A stretch of DNA of 64,000 nucleotides, from positions 1 through 64,000 of the forward strand of contig CAYTGM010000014.1 in the NCBI GenBank assembly GCA_964437365.1. The letters run 5' to 3'. The notes under the pieces were generated by a model, which was not told where the DNA came from, did not search any database, and saw nothing but the letters and a program-made list of their open reading frames with translations. Shown here one piece after another: positions 16,126-26,600 of this stretch; position 1 is the first letter of the stretch; each line of letters starts with the position of its first letter. The DNA comes from CAYTGM01 sp964437365. GTDB taxonomy: Bacteria > Sumerlaeota > Sumerlaeia > SLMS01. The position numbers were made by a program, and so were the translations under genes.

Positions 16126-18042
16126 TCAGCTCGTAATTTCGCCATACTCCTGGAGTTTCTTGCGGAGCGTATTTCTATGTATACCAAGAATCTCCGCAGC
16201 TTTCACCTGGTTGCGGTCAGTGTACTCAAGAATCTTCAAAATATGTTCCTTCTCAACATCCGCCAGAGGTCTCGGTGGTGTCTCTCCACTGTCTTCGCTG
16301 CTGATGACAACCGGGTCATGACGCGTCGGCTGGTCTGCAACTGTTGAAGAAGAAGGATGTTTGGGAAATGTGAAATCACGCGGCATCAGCACACTGTCAT
16401 CGCAGAGCAGAATGGCTCTCTCAACACAGTTGGCAAGTTCACGAATATTACCCGGCCAGTTGTACTTCTCCAGCTGGATCATCGCCTGATCACTGACACC
16501 AACCACTTCTTTTTTCAGGCTGGGTCCGTAGCGGGAAATGAAATGCTCAACCAGAGGGCGTATATCTTCCCTTCGTTCTCTGAGCGGTGGTATGTGGATC
16601 TGCATCACGTTCAGGCGATGATAGAGGTCCTCCCGGAAACGCCCTTCTTCAACTTCCTGAACCAGATTCCTGTTCGTAGCCGTAATAATGCGAACCTCGG
16701 CGCGCAAAAGGCGATTCCCCCCGACGCGCGTGAAGGTGTGTTCCTGTAAGAAGCGCAGGATTTTTGGCTGTAGGCTCAGGGATAGTTCACCGATTTCGTC
16801 GAGGAAGAGCGTCCCACCGGTTGCCTGTTCGATATATCCCTGCCTGAGCTTGTGGGCACCGGTGAAAGCACCCTTTTCATGGCCGAATAACTCACTTTCG
16901 AAAAGAGTCTCTGGAATTGCTGCACAGTTGAGCGCAATGAATGGACGCTCATTCTTTCCCTGGGGACTGAGTCGATGTATCTCTTCTGCCAGGACTTCTT
17001 TCCCGGTTCCGGTTTCACCATGAAGAAGAACAGTGGCTGAGGTTTCAGCAACACGTCGCACAACTTCGAGAACTTTCTTGAACTTTGCACTTCCCCCAAT
17101 AACCGCCGACTCAGACTGATGAAAATTTACTTTGCGGATCAGAGCTTCGGCCTTCTGCCTTGCCTCGATAAAGATCCCCATCAGTTTTCCCAATGATTGA
17201 ACCAGCTCAAGATCCTTCAATGTATAGGCGTCGAGCTCGTGTCTTTCAAAGAACAAAACGCCGAGAACAGCATCATCGACGGTAATCGGGGCAGAAACAA
17301 TCGATCGAGCCTTAATGGCTTCTGGGGAATCGGGTGAGGGGTGTTTGTGCAATTCGGGTTTATCAGAAATCAGAACTGCTTTACGGTCTGTATAGACACG
17401 CTGGATAACCGAGCGGTCTGCCAGAACCTTTTCTTCTGCCAGGGCAACGGAGACACGAAGCTGGTTAGCGCTGTTATCCTGAAGAAGAAGCAGCGCAACA
17501 TCTGAACGGAGCATCCTGGCCATTCGCGAAGTTGTTGCCCGCAGTGACTCGCCGAAAGGTGTACGCGTTGAGTCGAAGAGTTGTCCAAGCTCGGTTAAGA
17601 GCTCCATGCCGTGACGAGACGGAGGATCGAAAATCGGGATCGAATCATCTGAATCATCGCTCAGCGTTGCCACTGGCTTCAGCGTGACGGTTTCATCCAG
17701 AGGCCCCGAGAAAAAGACCATCTTATCGGAGAAGTCCGCGTTCTGAAGGTCGAAATCAGAGTCGAAAAGAAAGATTGACTGACCCAGCTTTACTTCGTCG
17801 TTGGCTTTTAGAGGTGTCGCCTCTGTGACCTTTCTTCCGTTCAGATAGGTTCCACCCGATGAACCACAATCCTCAAGAAGCCAGGCAAGTCGATGGGAAC
17901 GAATCACGGCATGAGTTCGCGATACCGTGCTGTCAGTGATTGTCACCAGGTTACTGGTTGCCCGACCGAGAAAATTCTCGCCTTCGTTCAGATTGATTTT
18001 CGCACCGGTCAAAGGACCACGGATTCCAAGAATTGACGACAT
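16126..18042 (-). CDS. Sigma-54-dependent transcriptional regulator (FHA-GAF-AAA+-Fis)
   Basis: 638 residues. An N-terminal FHA domain (about 1-95: FLGRATSNLVTITDSTVSRTH and the SSGGTYLNG turn) binds phosphothreonine. A GAF-like domain follows (about 145-295). The AAA+ domain has Walker A GETGTGKE (about 342-349), an intact GAFTGA loop for sigma-54 contact (about 391-396), Walker B TLFLDEIGEL and the arginine-finger region. The C-terminal Fis-type helix-turn-helix (NQVKAAEILGIHRNTLRKKL) binds enhancers. Input is likely a Ser/Thr kinase signal plus a small ligand. The ATG follows the stop codon of the bshB-like gene directly, so they are co-transcribed. Confidence 0.93.
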   Translation of the reverse strand: MSSILGIRGPLTGAKINLNEGENFLGRATSNLVTITDSTVSRTHAVIRSHRLAWLLEDCGSSGGTYLNGRKVTEATPLKANDEVKLGQSIFLFDSDFDLQNADFSDKMVFFSGPLDETVTLKPVATLSDDSDDSIPIFDPPSRHGMELLTELGQLFDSTRTPFGESLRATTSRMARMLRSDVALLLLQDNSANQLRVSVALAEEKVLADRSVIQRVYTDRKAVLISDKPELHKHPSPDSPEAIKARSIVSAPITVDDAVLGVLFFERHELDAYTLKDLELVQSLGKLMGIFIEARQKAEALIRKVNFHQSESAVIGGSAKFKKVLEVVRRVAETSATVLLHGETGTGKEVLAEEIHRLSPQGKNERPFIALNCAAIPETLFESELFGHEKGAFTGAHKLRQGYIEQATGGTLFLDEIGELSLSLQPKILRFLQEHTFTRVGGNRLLRAEVRIITATNRNLVQEVEEGRFREDLYHRLNVMQIHIPPLRERREDIRPLVEHFISRYGPSLKKEVVGVSDQAMIQLEKYNWPGNIRELANCVERAILLCDDSVLMPRDFTFPKHPSSSTVADQPTRHDPVVISSEDSGETPPRPLADVEKEHILKILEYTDRNQVKAAEILGIHRNTLRKKLQEYGEITS

Positions 18043-18783
18043 TCATTCAACCTCTAGATCTGAAAACATCAGTGGGTTATCGATTCGCAATGGAGCTTCA
18101 CTCATGTAAGGCTCACCATATTTCACATTGATCAGGGATCCAAAGTAACCGAACCGAGATTCAATTCGATGCCAGAAAAGGTCGCTTGTCAGATATGTCT
18201 TCGGACCTTCCTCCTGGCCTCCTGCAACTTGAGAGCGATGCGCTTTGAGAGCCTCTATTTTCTTCTCCCATTCCCCTGTTATATCAACGATGAAGTCGAC
18301 TTTCTTTGGGAGATGCGTGCGATTCGACCAGAAATAAAGCAAACGCTGTGGCCCAAATCTCTCCTGACCCGTATCATACTTCAAGACGTTCGAAAGAAAA
18401 AAAGCCTGTTTCACAGCCTGACTGATCGCATTATGATCCGGATGATGATCACCAGGAGTGTGCGTAAAGACAAGACGAGGACGATATTCACGGATGCACT
18501 CCACAATCCTCTTAATGGAAGCATCAATGTCGCGACCAATGCCTCCGTCAGGAAGCTCAAGGTTTGTCCTCTGAATCCCCATAATCTTCGCCGCTTCCTC
18601 TGCCTCGGCTGCTCGAATCTCCGGTGTTCCGCGGGTACCCATCTCGCCTCGAGTTCCATCTGCAAGGACCACTTTTTTTCCTGCGGCGGCCAGCTTGACC
18701 ATTAATCCTCCTGCGAGAATTTCTCCATCATCGGGATGAGCCGCAAAAAAAAGCGCATCGGACTTGAACTTGTTCAAAGGCAT
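18043..18783 (-). CDS. bshB1: PIG-L family deacetylase, BshB1-like
   Basis: 246 residues. It shows the zinc-binding AHPDDGEILAGG at the N-terminus, DGTRGEMGTRGTPEIRAAEAEEA, the second zinc site THTPGDHHPDHNA, and a C-terminal VKYGEPYMSEAPL. The RGExGTRGTPEIR and YGEPY blocks are characteristic of the BshB1 branch, which deacetylates N-acetylglucosaminyl malate in bacillithiol synthesis. The start is the ATG at 18783, with TGAGGA at 18789-18794; a Met four codons earlier lacks a ribosome site. bshA and bshC are not in the window, so a different GlcNAc-conjugate substrate stays possible. Confidence 0.83.
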   Translation of the reverse strand: MPLNKFKSDALFFAAHPDDGEILAGGLMVKLAAAGKKVVLADGTRGEMGTRGTPEIRAAEAEEAAKIMGIQRTNLELPDGGIGRDIDASIKRIVECIREYRPRLVFTHTPGDHHPDHNAISQAVKQAFFLSNVLKYDTGQERFGPQRLLYFWSNRTHLPKKVDFIVDITGEWEKKIEALKAHRSQVAGGQEEGPKTYLTSDLFWHRIESRFGYFGSLINVKYGEPYMSEAPLRIDNPLMFSDLEVE

Positions 18784-18885
18784 GTGATTCCTCATTGGTT
18801 AGAGCTTTCATTCGCTCTCTGATTACACCTCGTAAAACAGGTGAGATGAGGGCAATCTCTAAACAACAACTTTTCTTCCTGAAGG

Positions 18886-19950
18886 ATGGATTCACTAAAG
18901 ATGCAGCGCTCCTGTTACCAGCTTTTCCTTTCCCTGTGCCTAGTACTTCCCCTGATGCTGACCGGCTGTGCCACCGGTATTCCCGGATTCGACTGGGACA
19001 GTGGCTCAACGATTCCTGGCGCCGTTCCCAATCCCTACCGAAGCGGACATCTCCCCGTTGGCTTCTGGGAAGAGGTTGAACAGCTCGAAGGAACTCGCCC
19101 TCTCACTCGTTGGAGTTATAAGTCGTTCCCAATCCCCTTTTTCGTTACAAAGAGTGCACTCGAGATCTCTCCTGACCGCCGAAGCGCTGCCAAGAGCGAC
19201 TACGATCTTATCGGTTTCGGCTTTCCCGAGTTCTATTTTCCTCTTTTCTTTAACTCTTCAAAGACTTATTACGAAAAGGGTAACCTTTCACCTGTCGGCC
19301 GAGCCGCCCGTCATTACCACCCGCTCTACTCAGGTTCTACCATGGACGGAAAGACTGATGGAAACCCAACGTTCGAGGCTGCAGGGTTTCCAATCCTCGC
19401 AGAGTGGGGAACCGAGAGCGGCGACGCCTGGTACTTCAGTGAATATGAAAAGAAATTTGGCGCGAAGGAAGAAATCACCTTTGATAGCCTTGTCTGGTGG
19501 CTTGGCCCGGCCTGGGGAAAGAAAACCAGGATAGAGCCCGGCGGTCTCACAAAAACCGAGACCAAGGCTTTCTTCCCCTCCTACTTCGCAAAAAACCTCG
19601 GACCTTTCTTCTGGTCGGATTATCAGTCTGTCAAAACGTTGAGTGACGATTCCACAAAAACAATTCGTGGCCATGGGCCGATTTTCGGACTGCCAACATG
19701 GTTTGAATACGAGAGCACAACTCCGGAAGGGAAAGCCTTCGAAACGCGACTTCTTCTCGGTGGAATTCTCTGGTGGGATAGAGACCTTAAGAACGAGTTT
19801 GGCTATGAATATGAATCACACGGTCCACTCTGGAATATGTTTGGGTACAGCGAGAAGAAGACAGAATATGCCACGAGAAAACGTCTACACTTCTTCTGGA
19901 TTCCCATCCAGATCGGTAAAGAGTATGATACCGAAGCGCTCTTGAATTAA
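18886..19950 (+). CDS. Outer-membrane-type lipoprotein of unknown function
   Basis: 354 residues. The N-terminus is a type II signal peptide with the lipobox LTGC (Cys near residue 28); the residue after Cys is Ala, which does not suggest inner-membrane retention. The mature part is aromatic-rich and repetitive in style: YDLIGFGFPEFYFPLFFNSS, WWLGPAWGKKTR, WSDYQSV and LHFFWIPIQIG, with many Gly/Trp/Phe turns suggesting beta structure. I do not recognise the family. A second Met at codon 6 (18901) could be the true start, since the ribosome-like GAAGG sits directly against the first ATG. The gene ends before a bidirectional terminator shared with the convergent glycosidase gene. Confidence 0.75.
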   Translation: MDSLKMQRSCYQLFLSLCLVLPLMLTGCATGIPGFDWDSGSTIPGAVPNPYRSGHLPVGFWEEVEQLEGTRPLTRWSYKSFPIPFFVTKSALEISPDRRSAAKSDYDLIGFGFPEFYFPLFFNSSKTYYEKGNLSPVGRAARHYHPLYSGSTMDGKTDGNPTFEAAGFPILAEWGTESGDAWYFSEYEKKFGAKEEITFDSLVWWLGPAWGKKTRIEPGGLTKTETKAFFPSYFAKNLGPFFWSDYQSVKTLSDDSTKTIRGHGPIFGLPTWFEYESTTPEGKAFETRLLLGGILWWDRDLKNEFGYEYESHGPLWNMFGYSEKKTEYATRKRLHFFWIPIQIGKEYDTEALLN

Positions 19951-19980
19951 GTAAAGAACAAATCTCCCCGACAAAAAGAA

Positions 19981-20012
19981 AATCCCCGGAACCTGTGTTC
20001 CGGGGATTCTTG
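19981..20012. terminator. Bidirectional intrinsic terminator
   Basis: A 12-bp perfect stem (AATCCCCGGAAC, 19981-19992, with its complement at 19997-20008) around the loop CTGT. On the plus strand it is followed by CTTGCTTCT; on the minus strand the stem is followed by TTCTTTTTGT. It ends both the lipoprotein gene and the glycosidase gene. Confidence 0.88.
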
Positions 20013-20037
20013 CTTCTATAAGCTTACAGTCTTAGCG

Positions 20038-22521
20038 TCATTCGATAACAAATGCATCCAGAGTCACAGGAAGCGCTGCCGCTTGAGTGATCTCATCACT
20101 GATCAAACTCTCGTTACCTTCTGAATCAACCGCCGTGATGATATAGTAGTAAGTTGCGCCAGAACTCAACCCGCTGTCCGTGTATGAAGTGCTGGTTGTT
20201 TCTGTCACAAAATTAGAATCGATCGCCTCAACATCAGGTGATGTTGAACGATAGATACGATACCCTGCGATATCGTTCTCCAGGTTCGCATCCCAACTGA
20301 GATCAACACCGTTCGGGAAGTTCGTCGCGCCACCAAGGCTGCGGGGACGCATCGGCTCACCAATCTTCGTATGCGCGTCGCCCTGATAGACATCATCGAT
20401 CCAGATTCTGAAACTTGTTGTTGGGTCTGTTGATACCTGGTTCACCAGGAGGTTCTCCCAGACGCCCCACGTCCCATCCAGAGTTCCGTTACCTGTCAGA
20501 TAACCTGTATAGTTCTCTGATGGAAGGTCAAAGTAAACATACTGCCAGTTTGGAGATGCAGTGACTCTTTGGAAATCTGTCCGTTCCAGTGTTCCACTCG
20601 TACCACCATTCGAGCCGATAGGACCTGATCCGCCCGTTTCACGAATGACAGTAGCAATGTCCAACTCACCTTCTGTTACCTTAATATAGAAGCCAAAACC
20701 TTGAGTCAAATCAACGGCAGGGTTCTGACCACTGGTTGAGAATCGGCCTGTTCCGCCTGAGCCGCCGCTCCAGTCGAAATCCAGAACCCAGGACTCATCG
20801 TCAGGTGTATCTATACGTGGATCCAGCCGGTTGTTATATTCTTCTGTCGTATCTGTACTTGTATTCAACGTAACGCCACTGGAGCCGCCACCCTGGATAA
20901 TGCTGAAGGTTCCTTCGAAGTCCTGAACAAGCGTCGCGCTGAATGGAGTTGGAACAGGGTTGGGAGTCAGTCCTGTAAGATCGACAACACTGATAGAACT
21001 GCTGTTTCCGACGCGATCAAGAGAAGCGACTGCAAAGTTGAAAGGCGCAGTTGGCGAAACTCCTGGTAGATCATACTGACGCTGCCAGGCGGGCACCACA
21101 TCGAATTCCCAACCGCCAGCATCTTCCCAATAGACGATGTACCATTGAGAAAATTCGCTTCCTGCTGGTGTCCAATAGACAGTATAGCCGGTTGCTGCAT
21201 CACCATCGAAAGCAACTGTCGGTGCTGTTGGCGCCGTATTGTCCAGCCAGGTAGCAGGCGGTGTTGTTGACTCTACAGCGTAAGGAGTCGCTGCGAGCTG
21301 AACATTAAGTGGGCTCTCGAGGCCTTCGGCAAGGTCCATGTTGTCCGCACGAAAGAAAAGGTTTCCCGATGAGTTCGAATCTGCCTGTGTATACGTTACC
21401 ATGCTGACGATATCAGCCGCCTCGTAGACAGGAGATCCTGTTGTAATCTTATATGCGGGAAGTCCTGGAATGACCAGGCGTCCCAGTGGGTTCTGTGTTG
21501 AGTTTGTCCACCAGTCATGAAGTGTGTCGTAGTCCTGGGAACTTGAGAACCCGTCGGCGTTCCTTCCCCAGTAAAGCTGAGGAGCAAGATAGTCAACCCA
21601 ACCCTGCTGTAGCCATTCACGAGAGTCTGCATAGACAGCACTGTAAGAGTTAAGCCCCGAGATGCCAGAGGGAGCTCCCGCAACCCCTGTTCTCCAGATT
21701 CCGGAGGGAGAAAGACCAAGGCGTACATGGCCTTTGCCAGGTTCAGCAGTCAGATACGACTGTACGCTCTGAATGAAATTGTTGATATTGTCACGACGCC
21801 AGTCTGCAAGAGTCATGACGCCACCATAGGTAGCGAACTCTGTGGAGTCAGGGAACGGACCGCCTGTAGCGCCGCCTTCGTCGATGCCATAAGGGTAGAA
21901 GTAGTCGTCGAAGTGCAACGCGTCTATATCATATCGTGAAACAACGTCATCGATCACCTGGAGATTGTAGGTGTCAGTAGCCGGGTCGCCAGGGTTAAGC
22001 CAAAGGTAGTCTGTGATCGCATCCGCATCATCATCTTCGAAGTCTACGACGATGCCTGGCTGGTCATTTTCAGGGTGGTCGGCATCATAATCCTCTGTTG
22101 GGTCGATCCCCATGCGATATGGGTTCATCCACGCGTGGACCTCAAGACCGCGGCGACGACATTCATCGATCACGAACTGAAAGGGATCCCACGCTCGGGT
22201 TGGGGCAGTCCCCTGGTCGCTGTTGCTCAGCCACCTTGACCAGGGCTCGTAATTAGAAACGTAGAAAGCGTCCCCTTCCGCGCGAATTTGAAAGATAACA
22301 GTATTTAGTCCCGCTGCCTCCGCCTCATCAAGAAGCGTGAGAATTCGATTCCGCTGGTTAGTCGGGTTGGTTCCAACGCCACCGGGAAAATCAAGCCCGA
22401 AAGCCGTTGAAATCCAGACTCCACGCATCTCCTGGTCAGGAGGCGTTTGTGCCTGCAGGGGTGCCGCGGAAAAAGCAGCAGCCAGCATTGCCGCCACGGC
22501 AACAGCAGATTGTTTCTTCAT
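20038..22521 (-). CDS. GHL10/DUF187-type glycosyl hydrolase with carbohydrate-binding-like and FnIII domains
   Basis: 827 residues with a Sec signal peptide (APLQAQ end near residue 25). The catalytic part (about 28-400) is GHL10: EMRGVWISTAFGLDFPG, AAGLNTVIFQIRAEGDAFY, EVHAWMNPYR, DIDALHFDDYFYPYG and VDYLAPQLYWGR. Middle sections form one Ig/FnIII-like domain (APTAPTVAFDGDAATGY region) and a beta-sandwich that may bind carbohydrate (VQDFEGTFSIIQGGG onward, about 525-705). A final FnIII domain (LSWDANLENDIAGYRIYRS) closes the protein. Relatives act on peptidoglycan or other polysaccharides outside the cytoplasm; the exact substrate is unknown. GGAG lies 11 bases before the ATG. Confidence 0.87.
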   Translation of the reverse strand: MKKQSAVAVAAMLAAAFSAAPLQAQTPPDQEMRGVWISTAFGLDFPGGVGTNPTNQRNRILTLLDEAEAAGLNTVIFQIRAEGDAFYVSNYEPWSRWLSNSDQGTAPTRAWDPFQFVIDECRRRGLEVHAWMNPYRMGIDPTEDYDADHPENDQPGIVVDFEDDDADAITDYLWLNPGDPATDTYNLQVIDDVVSRYDIDALHFDDYFYPYGIDEGGATGGPFPDSTEFATYGGVMTLADWRRDNINNFIQSVQSYLTAEPGKGHVRLGLSPSGIWRTGVAGAPSGISGLNSYSAVYADSREWLQQGWVDYLAPQLYWGRNADGFSSSQDYDTLHDWWTNSTQNPLGRLVIPGLPAYKITTGSPVYEAADIVSMVTYTQADSNSSGNLFFRADNMDLAEGLESPLNVQLAATPYAVESTTPPATWLDNTAPTAPTVAFDGDAATGYTVYWTPAGSEFSQWYIVYWEDAGGWEFDVVPAWQRQYDLPGVSPTAPFNFAVASLDRVGNSSSISVVDLTGLTPNPVPTPFSATLVQDFEGTFSIIQGGGSSGVTLNTSTDTTEEYNNRLDPRIDTPDDESWVLDFDWSGGSGGTGRFSTSGQNPAVDLTQGFGFYIKVTEGELDIATVIRETGGSGPIGSNGGTSGTLERTDFQRVTASPNWQYVYFDLPSENYTGYLTGNGTLDGTWGVWENLLVNQVSTDPTTSFRIWIDDVYQGDAHTKIGEPMRPRSLGGATNFPNGVDLSWDANLENDIAGYRIYRSTSPDVEAIDSNFVTETTSTSYTDSGLSSGATYYYIITAVDSEGNESLISDEITQAAALPVTLDAFVIE

Positions 22522-23062
22522 GGATGGTTCTCCGATTTGTTATATATTGTAATGTCTTTTCTCTAGTCCAAGGTGGACCAACTAATTAGACCGAAGAGGA
22601 GTAAGCAAGGGGAAACCCTTATTTCTGAGTGGAATTTGTTACGATTTCACAACTTTGCCGTCTGTCGTACCGCGTTTACTCTGGGGTAGGCTTGATGTTG
22701 CGATAATGGGGGCATAATGGAGGGATGATCGGCATCAACCCACCATTGGGTCAGCATTGGGCCAGCATTAGCTCTAACCCGGGATGGCCAGGCATAGTTC
22801 ATCGTGAGGTAACAATTCAGGATCAACCGAGGGATGAGACCGTTGGGCTATCATTGCCTTCTCGTTTTCTCTGAATCGGTATCAGCTACAGCGCTATCGG
22901 CATCTCAATATTCACCCAAGCTACCCTCAACCAACGATGAGTGAACTGATCCCGATAAAGAATCCCGACTTCTCCATCCGCTTGAATGCGTTCCGATTGA
23001 GCACCCGGAATCTCGATTAACCATTTGTGTGTAACCGCTGAACGGTCCTTTCAAAGAGTTCA

Positions 23063-23162
23063 ACATTTCGACATACCCTTTAAAAGTGTCGAAATGTGAT
23101 GATAAAATCGACACGTTTTGATCATCTGTCGAAAATAACGACATATCGCTGAAACGTGTCGA
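23063..23162. repeat. Two adjacent 11-bp inverted repeats with a shared TGTCG/CGACA motif
   Basis: First pair: ACATTTCGACA at 23063-23073 and its exact complement at 23087-23097. Second pair: TCGACACGTTT at 23108-23118 and its exact complement at 23152-23162, with an inner GTCG...CGAC in the loop. The pentamer TGTCG or its complement recurs about six times in 100 bases. This could be a structured RNA, or a cluster of operator half-sites. Confidence 0.75.
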
Positions 23163-23364
23163 CGGGACCTCCGCTGCTGAGGCACCCCACATCAATTCCT
23201 TTAAGAGATGTCTAAACCTCTGATTCACAAACAAGAACTCCGTTCGCTCCCTAATTCGGTAGACTTCTTTCCATATCCGCGCACGGCCCCTTGGATTTCA
23301 AGAATCGTTGTCGTCAGTTCGCATACAATCACTTCGGAAAGATATATCAACCTGTTCCAGCCAA

Positions 23365-23448
23365 GTCCCGGAAGGGACGTAACAATCTTAGCCCCGGACA
23401 TCGTCCGGGGAAGGTTGAAAAAAACTCCGGCACCCCGGCAGCGGGTGC
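23365..23448. repeat. Three-hairpin repeat unit (REP-like)
   Basis: Hairpin 1: GTCCC-GGAA-GGGAC (23365-23378). Hairpin 2: CCCCGGAC-ATC-GTCCGGGG (23392-23410). Hairpin 3: GCACCC-CGGCAGC-GGGTGC (23430-23448). Spacing and style match palindromic intergenic repeats common in PVC and related bacteria (known pattern, from memory). No REP-associated transposase is in this window. Confidence 0.65.
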
Positions 23449-23481
23449 GACAAAGGATAGAGAGTTTATTCAAACCCGACC

Positions 23482-23556
23482 TTAATACCGCCGGGCGAGG
23501 AGCTGTTCCAATTCAAGCTCCAGCTCTCCGCGAGATTTGCCCGCGAGGCTTGGCCG
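23482..23556 (-). pseudogene. Duplicated 3'-end fragment of the AAA+ ATPase gene
   Basis: On the minus strand this reads RPSLAGKSRGE-LELELEQLLARRY-stop, almost the same as the C-terminus of the AAA+ protein encoded at 27219-29039. The two 75-base copies align without gaps, with roughly 10-12 differences, most at third codon positions. Nothing upstream of the fragment extends the gene. The fragment and the true 3' end are in the same orientation and enclose the DUF4132-like gene and its small partner, suggesting an insertion or exchange at the AAA+ gene's end. Confidence 0.85.
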
Positions 23557-23693
23557 TAATAACTACAGACTAGAATATTTAATGAAAGCTCGGAATAAGG
23601 ATGAACGATCAACTAGCATTTGTAAATATTTGAAGGGCTTCTGATGCGAAATCTCCTTACTTGTCTAGTGTTCTCCGGTCTAGAAAGAAAACA

Positions 23694-26600
23694 TTACTTT
23701 CGATGAGGTTCAATCTGCTCGAGAATGATGGGGTCTTTGATTTTCTCGTCATTAGAGAGTAATAGAATTTTGCTGAGTATTTGGCTAAGAATTCTGTCAT
23801 CATCATTGGCAAATGGAAGGTATAGATGATCAATTTTTTCAGATGCTTCAATGATACATACATGTTTTCCGGGGTCGATATAAACGGCACCACTCTTGGC
23901 GCTTATTCTATAATTGGCTAGTTTCCCAATTATGTGTATATTCTCATCAATAAATTTGATGTTTCTTAATTTTAGAGTTTTCATTAGTGACTCTATAATC
24001 CGTAATCTGTTTTCGGCAAAGACTTGAGAATGATAGGGCTCTCCTGTTGATATCCTACCCGTTTGAGCAACTGAAACGATGAGATCACAATCTCTCATTG
24101 TCTCGGAAAAGTAATGCTCCGGTACAACTTCCAAAGGAATCGCCTCTCCACTTAAATCTTCAAAATAGATCTTTCCCGATACAACATTATCACTCCCACC
24201 GAAAAAATAACTAATTCCATCGAAATAGAAAAACGCTCTAATATTAGAATTCCAAAACGTCTTGTTTGGTATATTCTCTTGATTAAAATTCATGTCCCAT
24301 CCCCGGTTTGCAAAGATACCGGCTGCAACATGAGAAGCTACCTCAAATCCAATGAAACGTCTGGAATGGTCAAAGGTTTCAATTTCCGCTGCTGTCTTTA
24401 TATATATCTCACGAAAAATTTGTTTAAAGGGTTGAGTTACTTGCTTCCCAATAACTCTTTTTTGCCAGTCCGATAGTATATCCTCCTTTAAAAGGTCCAA
24501 TGGATGACAAATACGGAATTGTCCTTGAAGATCATATTCATTTTCATCCTTATCTATCAGCTTATTTTTCTCCAGATCTATGAGTCCATACGTTTGTCTG
24601 TTATCTTTTTCATCAGTTTGTTGCAAAACAAGAGAATTCAATAAGTATCTACAGGCATCTATACTGAGAAGTTTTTCCAATTCGCGAGTTTCAAGCATGT
24701 CTTGGCGACGCATCATCTCTTCGAATGTTGATCTAAAACGACGTATTTGATTCTGAATTCTTTCTGAGTTTTCCTTGAACTGGTTAAATCTCTGGTCCTT
24801 TTTGAGCTTTGCGGGAACTGATTTGAGTGTTTTCCCATCCTTCTCCGTTTGAAAGGCTAATTTTAATCCCTTTAATTCCAATCTCACTCGATACTCATCA
24901 ACCAAAAGAATATTTTCAGATGCATTCTGAGAAATAATCGATTCCATCTCCCACTCTAATTGGACATGATCCGTATATCCTGCTCTGTATGCAAGATTAG
25001 TGAGGGCGACTTCAGCGGCGGCAGTTTCGTTGGCTTTTCGTTCTGCACCGTATTTTTTTGTTCCCTTCTTGAACTCCAGCAAAGAGTTATATCTATCAAG
25101 TAGTTCATTCCGCTTCAAGTCTAGATCTTTAGGAAGGGGAAGGAGTCCGTAAGCCTTGATTGCCGTTTGGTTTCTTTTATCAATCGCTTTCAAGACTTTC
25201 TTACGATTGAAATCACAATAGGATTCAATAAGATAACACATCTCACGATACTCTGATCCCTTTTCCGCCATAGACTTTAGAAAGAGCTTCAGTCTTTTTT
25301 CCGGAATATCTGCAACTAAATGGTCCAGTTGTCTTGATGTAATGACTCCATTCTTTGGGTCAGCACAGTTGCATATAATGTCATCTCGATAGTTGTGAAT
25401 AGAATCTTCATTGGGTCTTGGATAATTTTCCATGTACCGAAGTAAAGGAAGAAGGTCCTGCCAGTCGAGAGCCTTAAGTACGATTTCCTTAGCCTTGAGA
25501 GATTTATTAAGAATCGACAACAATAGAGCCTGATCAAACCCTCTTAAGCTATCCACCATCTCTTGATGATTTGAATAATGCAGGTCTTCCGTAACCTTAA
25601 ACATATTTTCGAGGTGATTTGAGCAGCTGAATCCAAGGTTCTTACGGGCTACCTCAAAGTTACCATAGGTTGAAAGTATTCTACACCCAGCGACCAAATG
25701 GTCAATCTTCCCAAAGGTTGAATGGGATAAAATATACTCCTTGTTTCCCGGTTCTTCAGCTGAGTGCTTGATTTCCTCGAATAGATCAGATGCATACCTG
25801 CTAAATTGAAATTCGAATTCAGATCTTAGCTTCATATCCCATGAGTCTCCATGCTCATAGTTCCTACTATCTGGCATTATCGAGAATTCACTACATGCGC
25901 AAGGATGGGATTTGTATAGCGACCTGAATAATTCATAGTCTGTTTGACCATAGATGTATAGTGTGAATAACAACGCCTTCAAGTCATAGCCAGAAGCATA
26001 GTGGTTGAAATTCGTAGGATGCGAAACAAGACGGTGATATGTAGATTCGTAGTATGATTCTGTATTACCCTCTTGCAGGGGACCGTGAAACTCAGGAGCA
26101 AGAATCTGTTTCACAAAATCAATGACTTGTCTCTCGAAGGTATCGCTTCGTAGCAGAGCTTCCGAAGCGGACATCTCTTTGTAGAAAGGGCTACCTTTAA
26201 GCAACAGGTTCAGGTACTTCAGGCAAGAAGAGATGGAAGGACATTGCGCAGGTACTGGAACACTCGAAAAAGACCCGCATCGTGGAGGAGTTGAGGAAAG
26301 ATCACTACACAAGTAATGAAGATGATCCTTTAGACAGGAAAAGAAGAGTTCCTTTGCATACTCGATACAAATCTTAATATTATAATGAGCAAGGTCTTCA
26401 TGGCTTTCGACAAAATCGCCCATGTCTAAACCCAAGAGATCTGAACCAATATCTTCGTCTATTTGAGCACTTGAATAGAACAGAAAATTGAGTGCTGTGT
26501 CAATAAGCTCGGGCTTGTATGAAAAGCCTAATAATTCTACAAGCTTTTGATAGCAATCATCTTGTTTTTCTCCATCATGTTCAAGACCAAATACCCATTC

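Larger units (their letters stand above)
22522..23481. other. Long non-coding spacer rich in palindromes
   Basis: About 960 bases with no convincing gene. The first part (about 22690-22790) holds imperfect direct repeats such as CAGCATTGGG; the middle (23063-23162) two nested inverted repeats built on TGTCG/CGACA; the end (23365-23448) three consecutive hairpins. Short open frames here lack ribosome sites and protein-like composition. Confidence 0.6.

Noticed and set aside
22905..23573. Open frames of 109 codons (minus) and 121 codons (plus) in the palindrome-rich spacer
   Set aside because: They cross inverted repeats and hairpins, have no ribosome site and unlikely composition; the plus frame is antisense to the AAA+ fragment.
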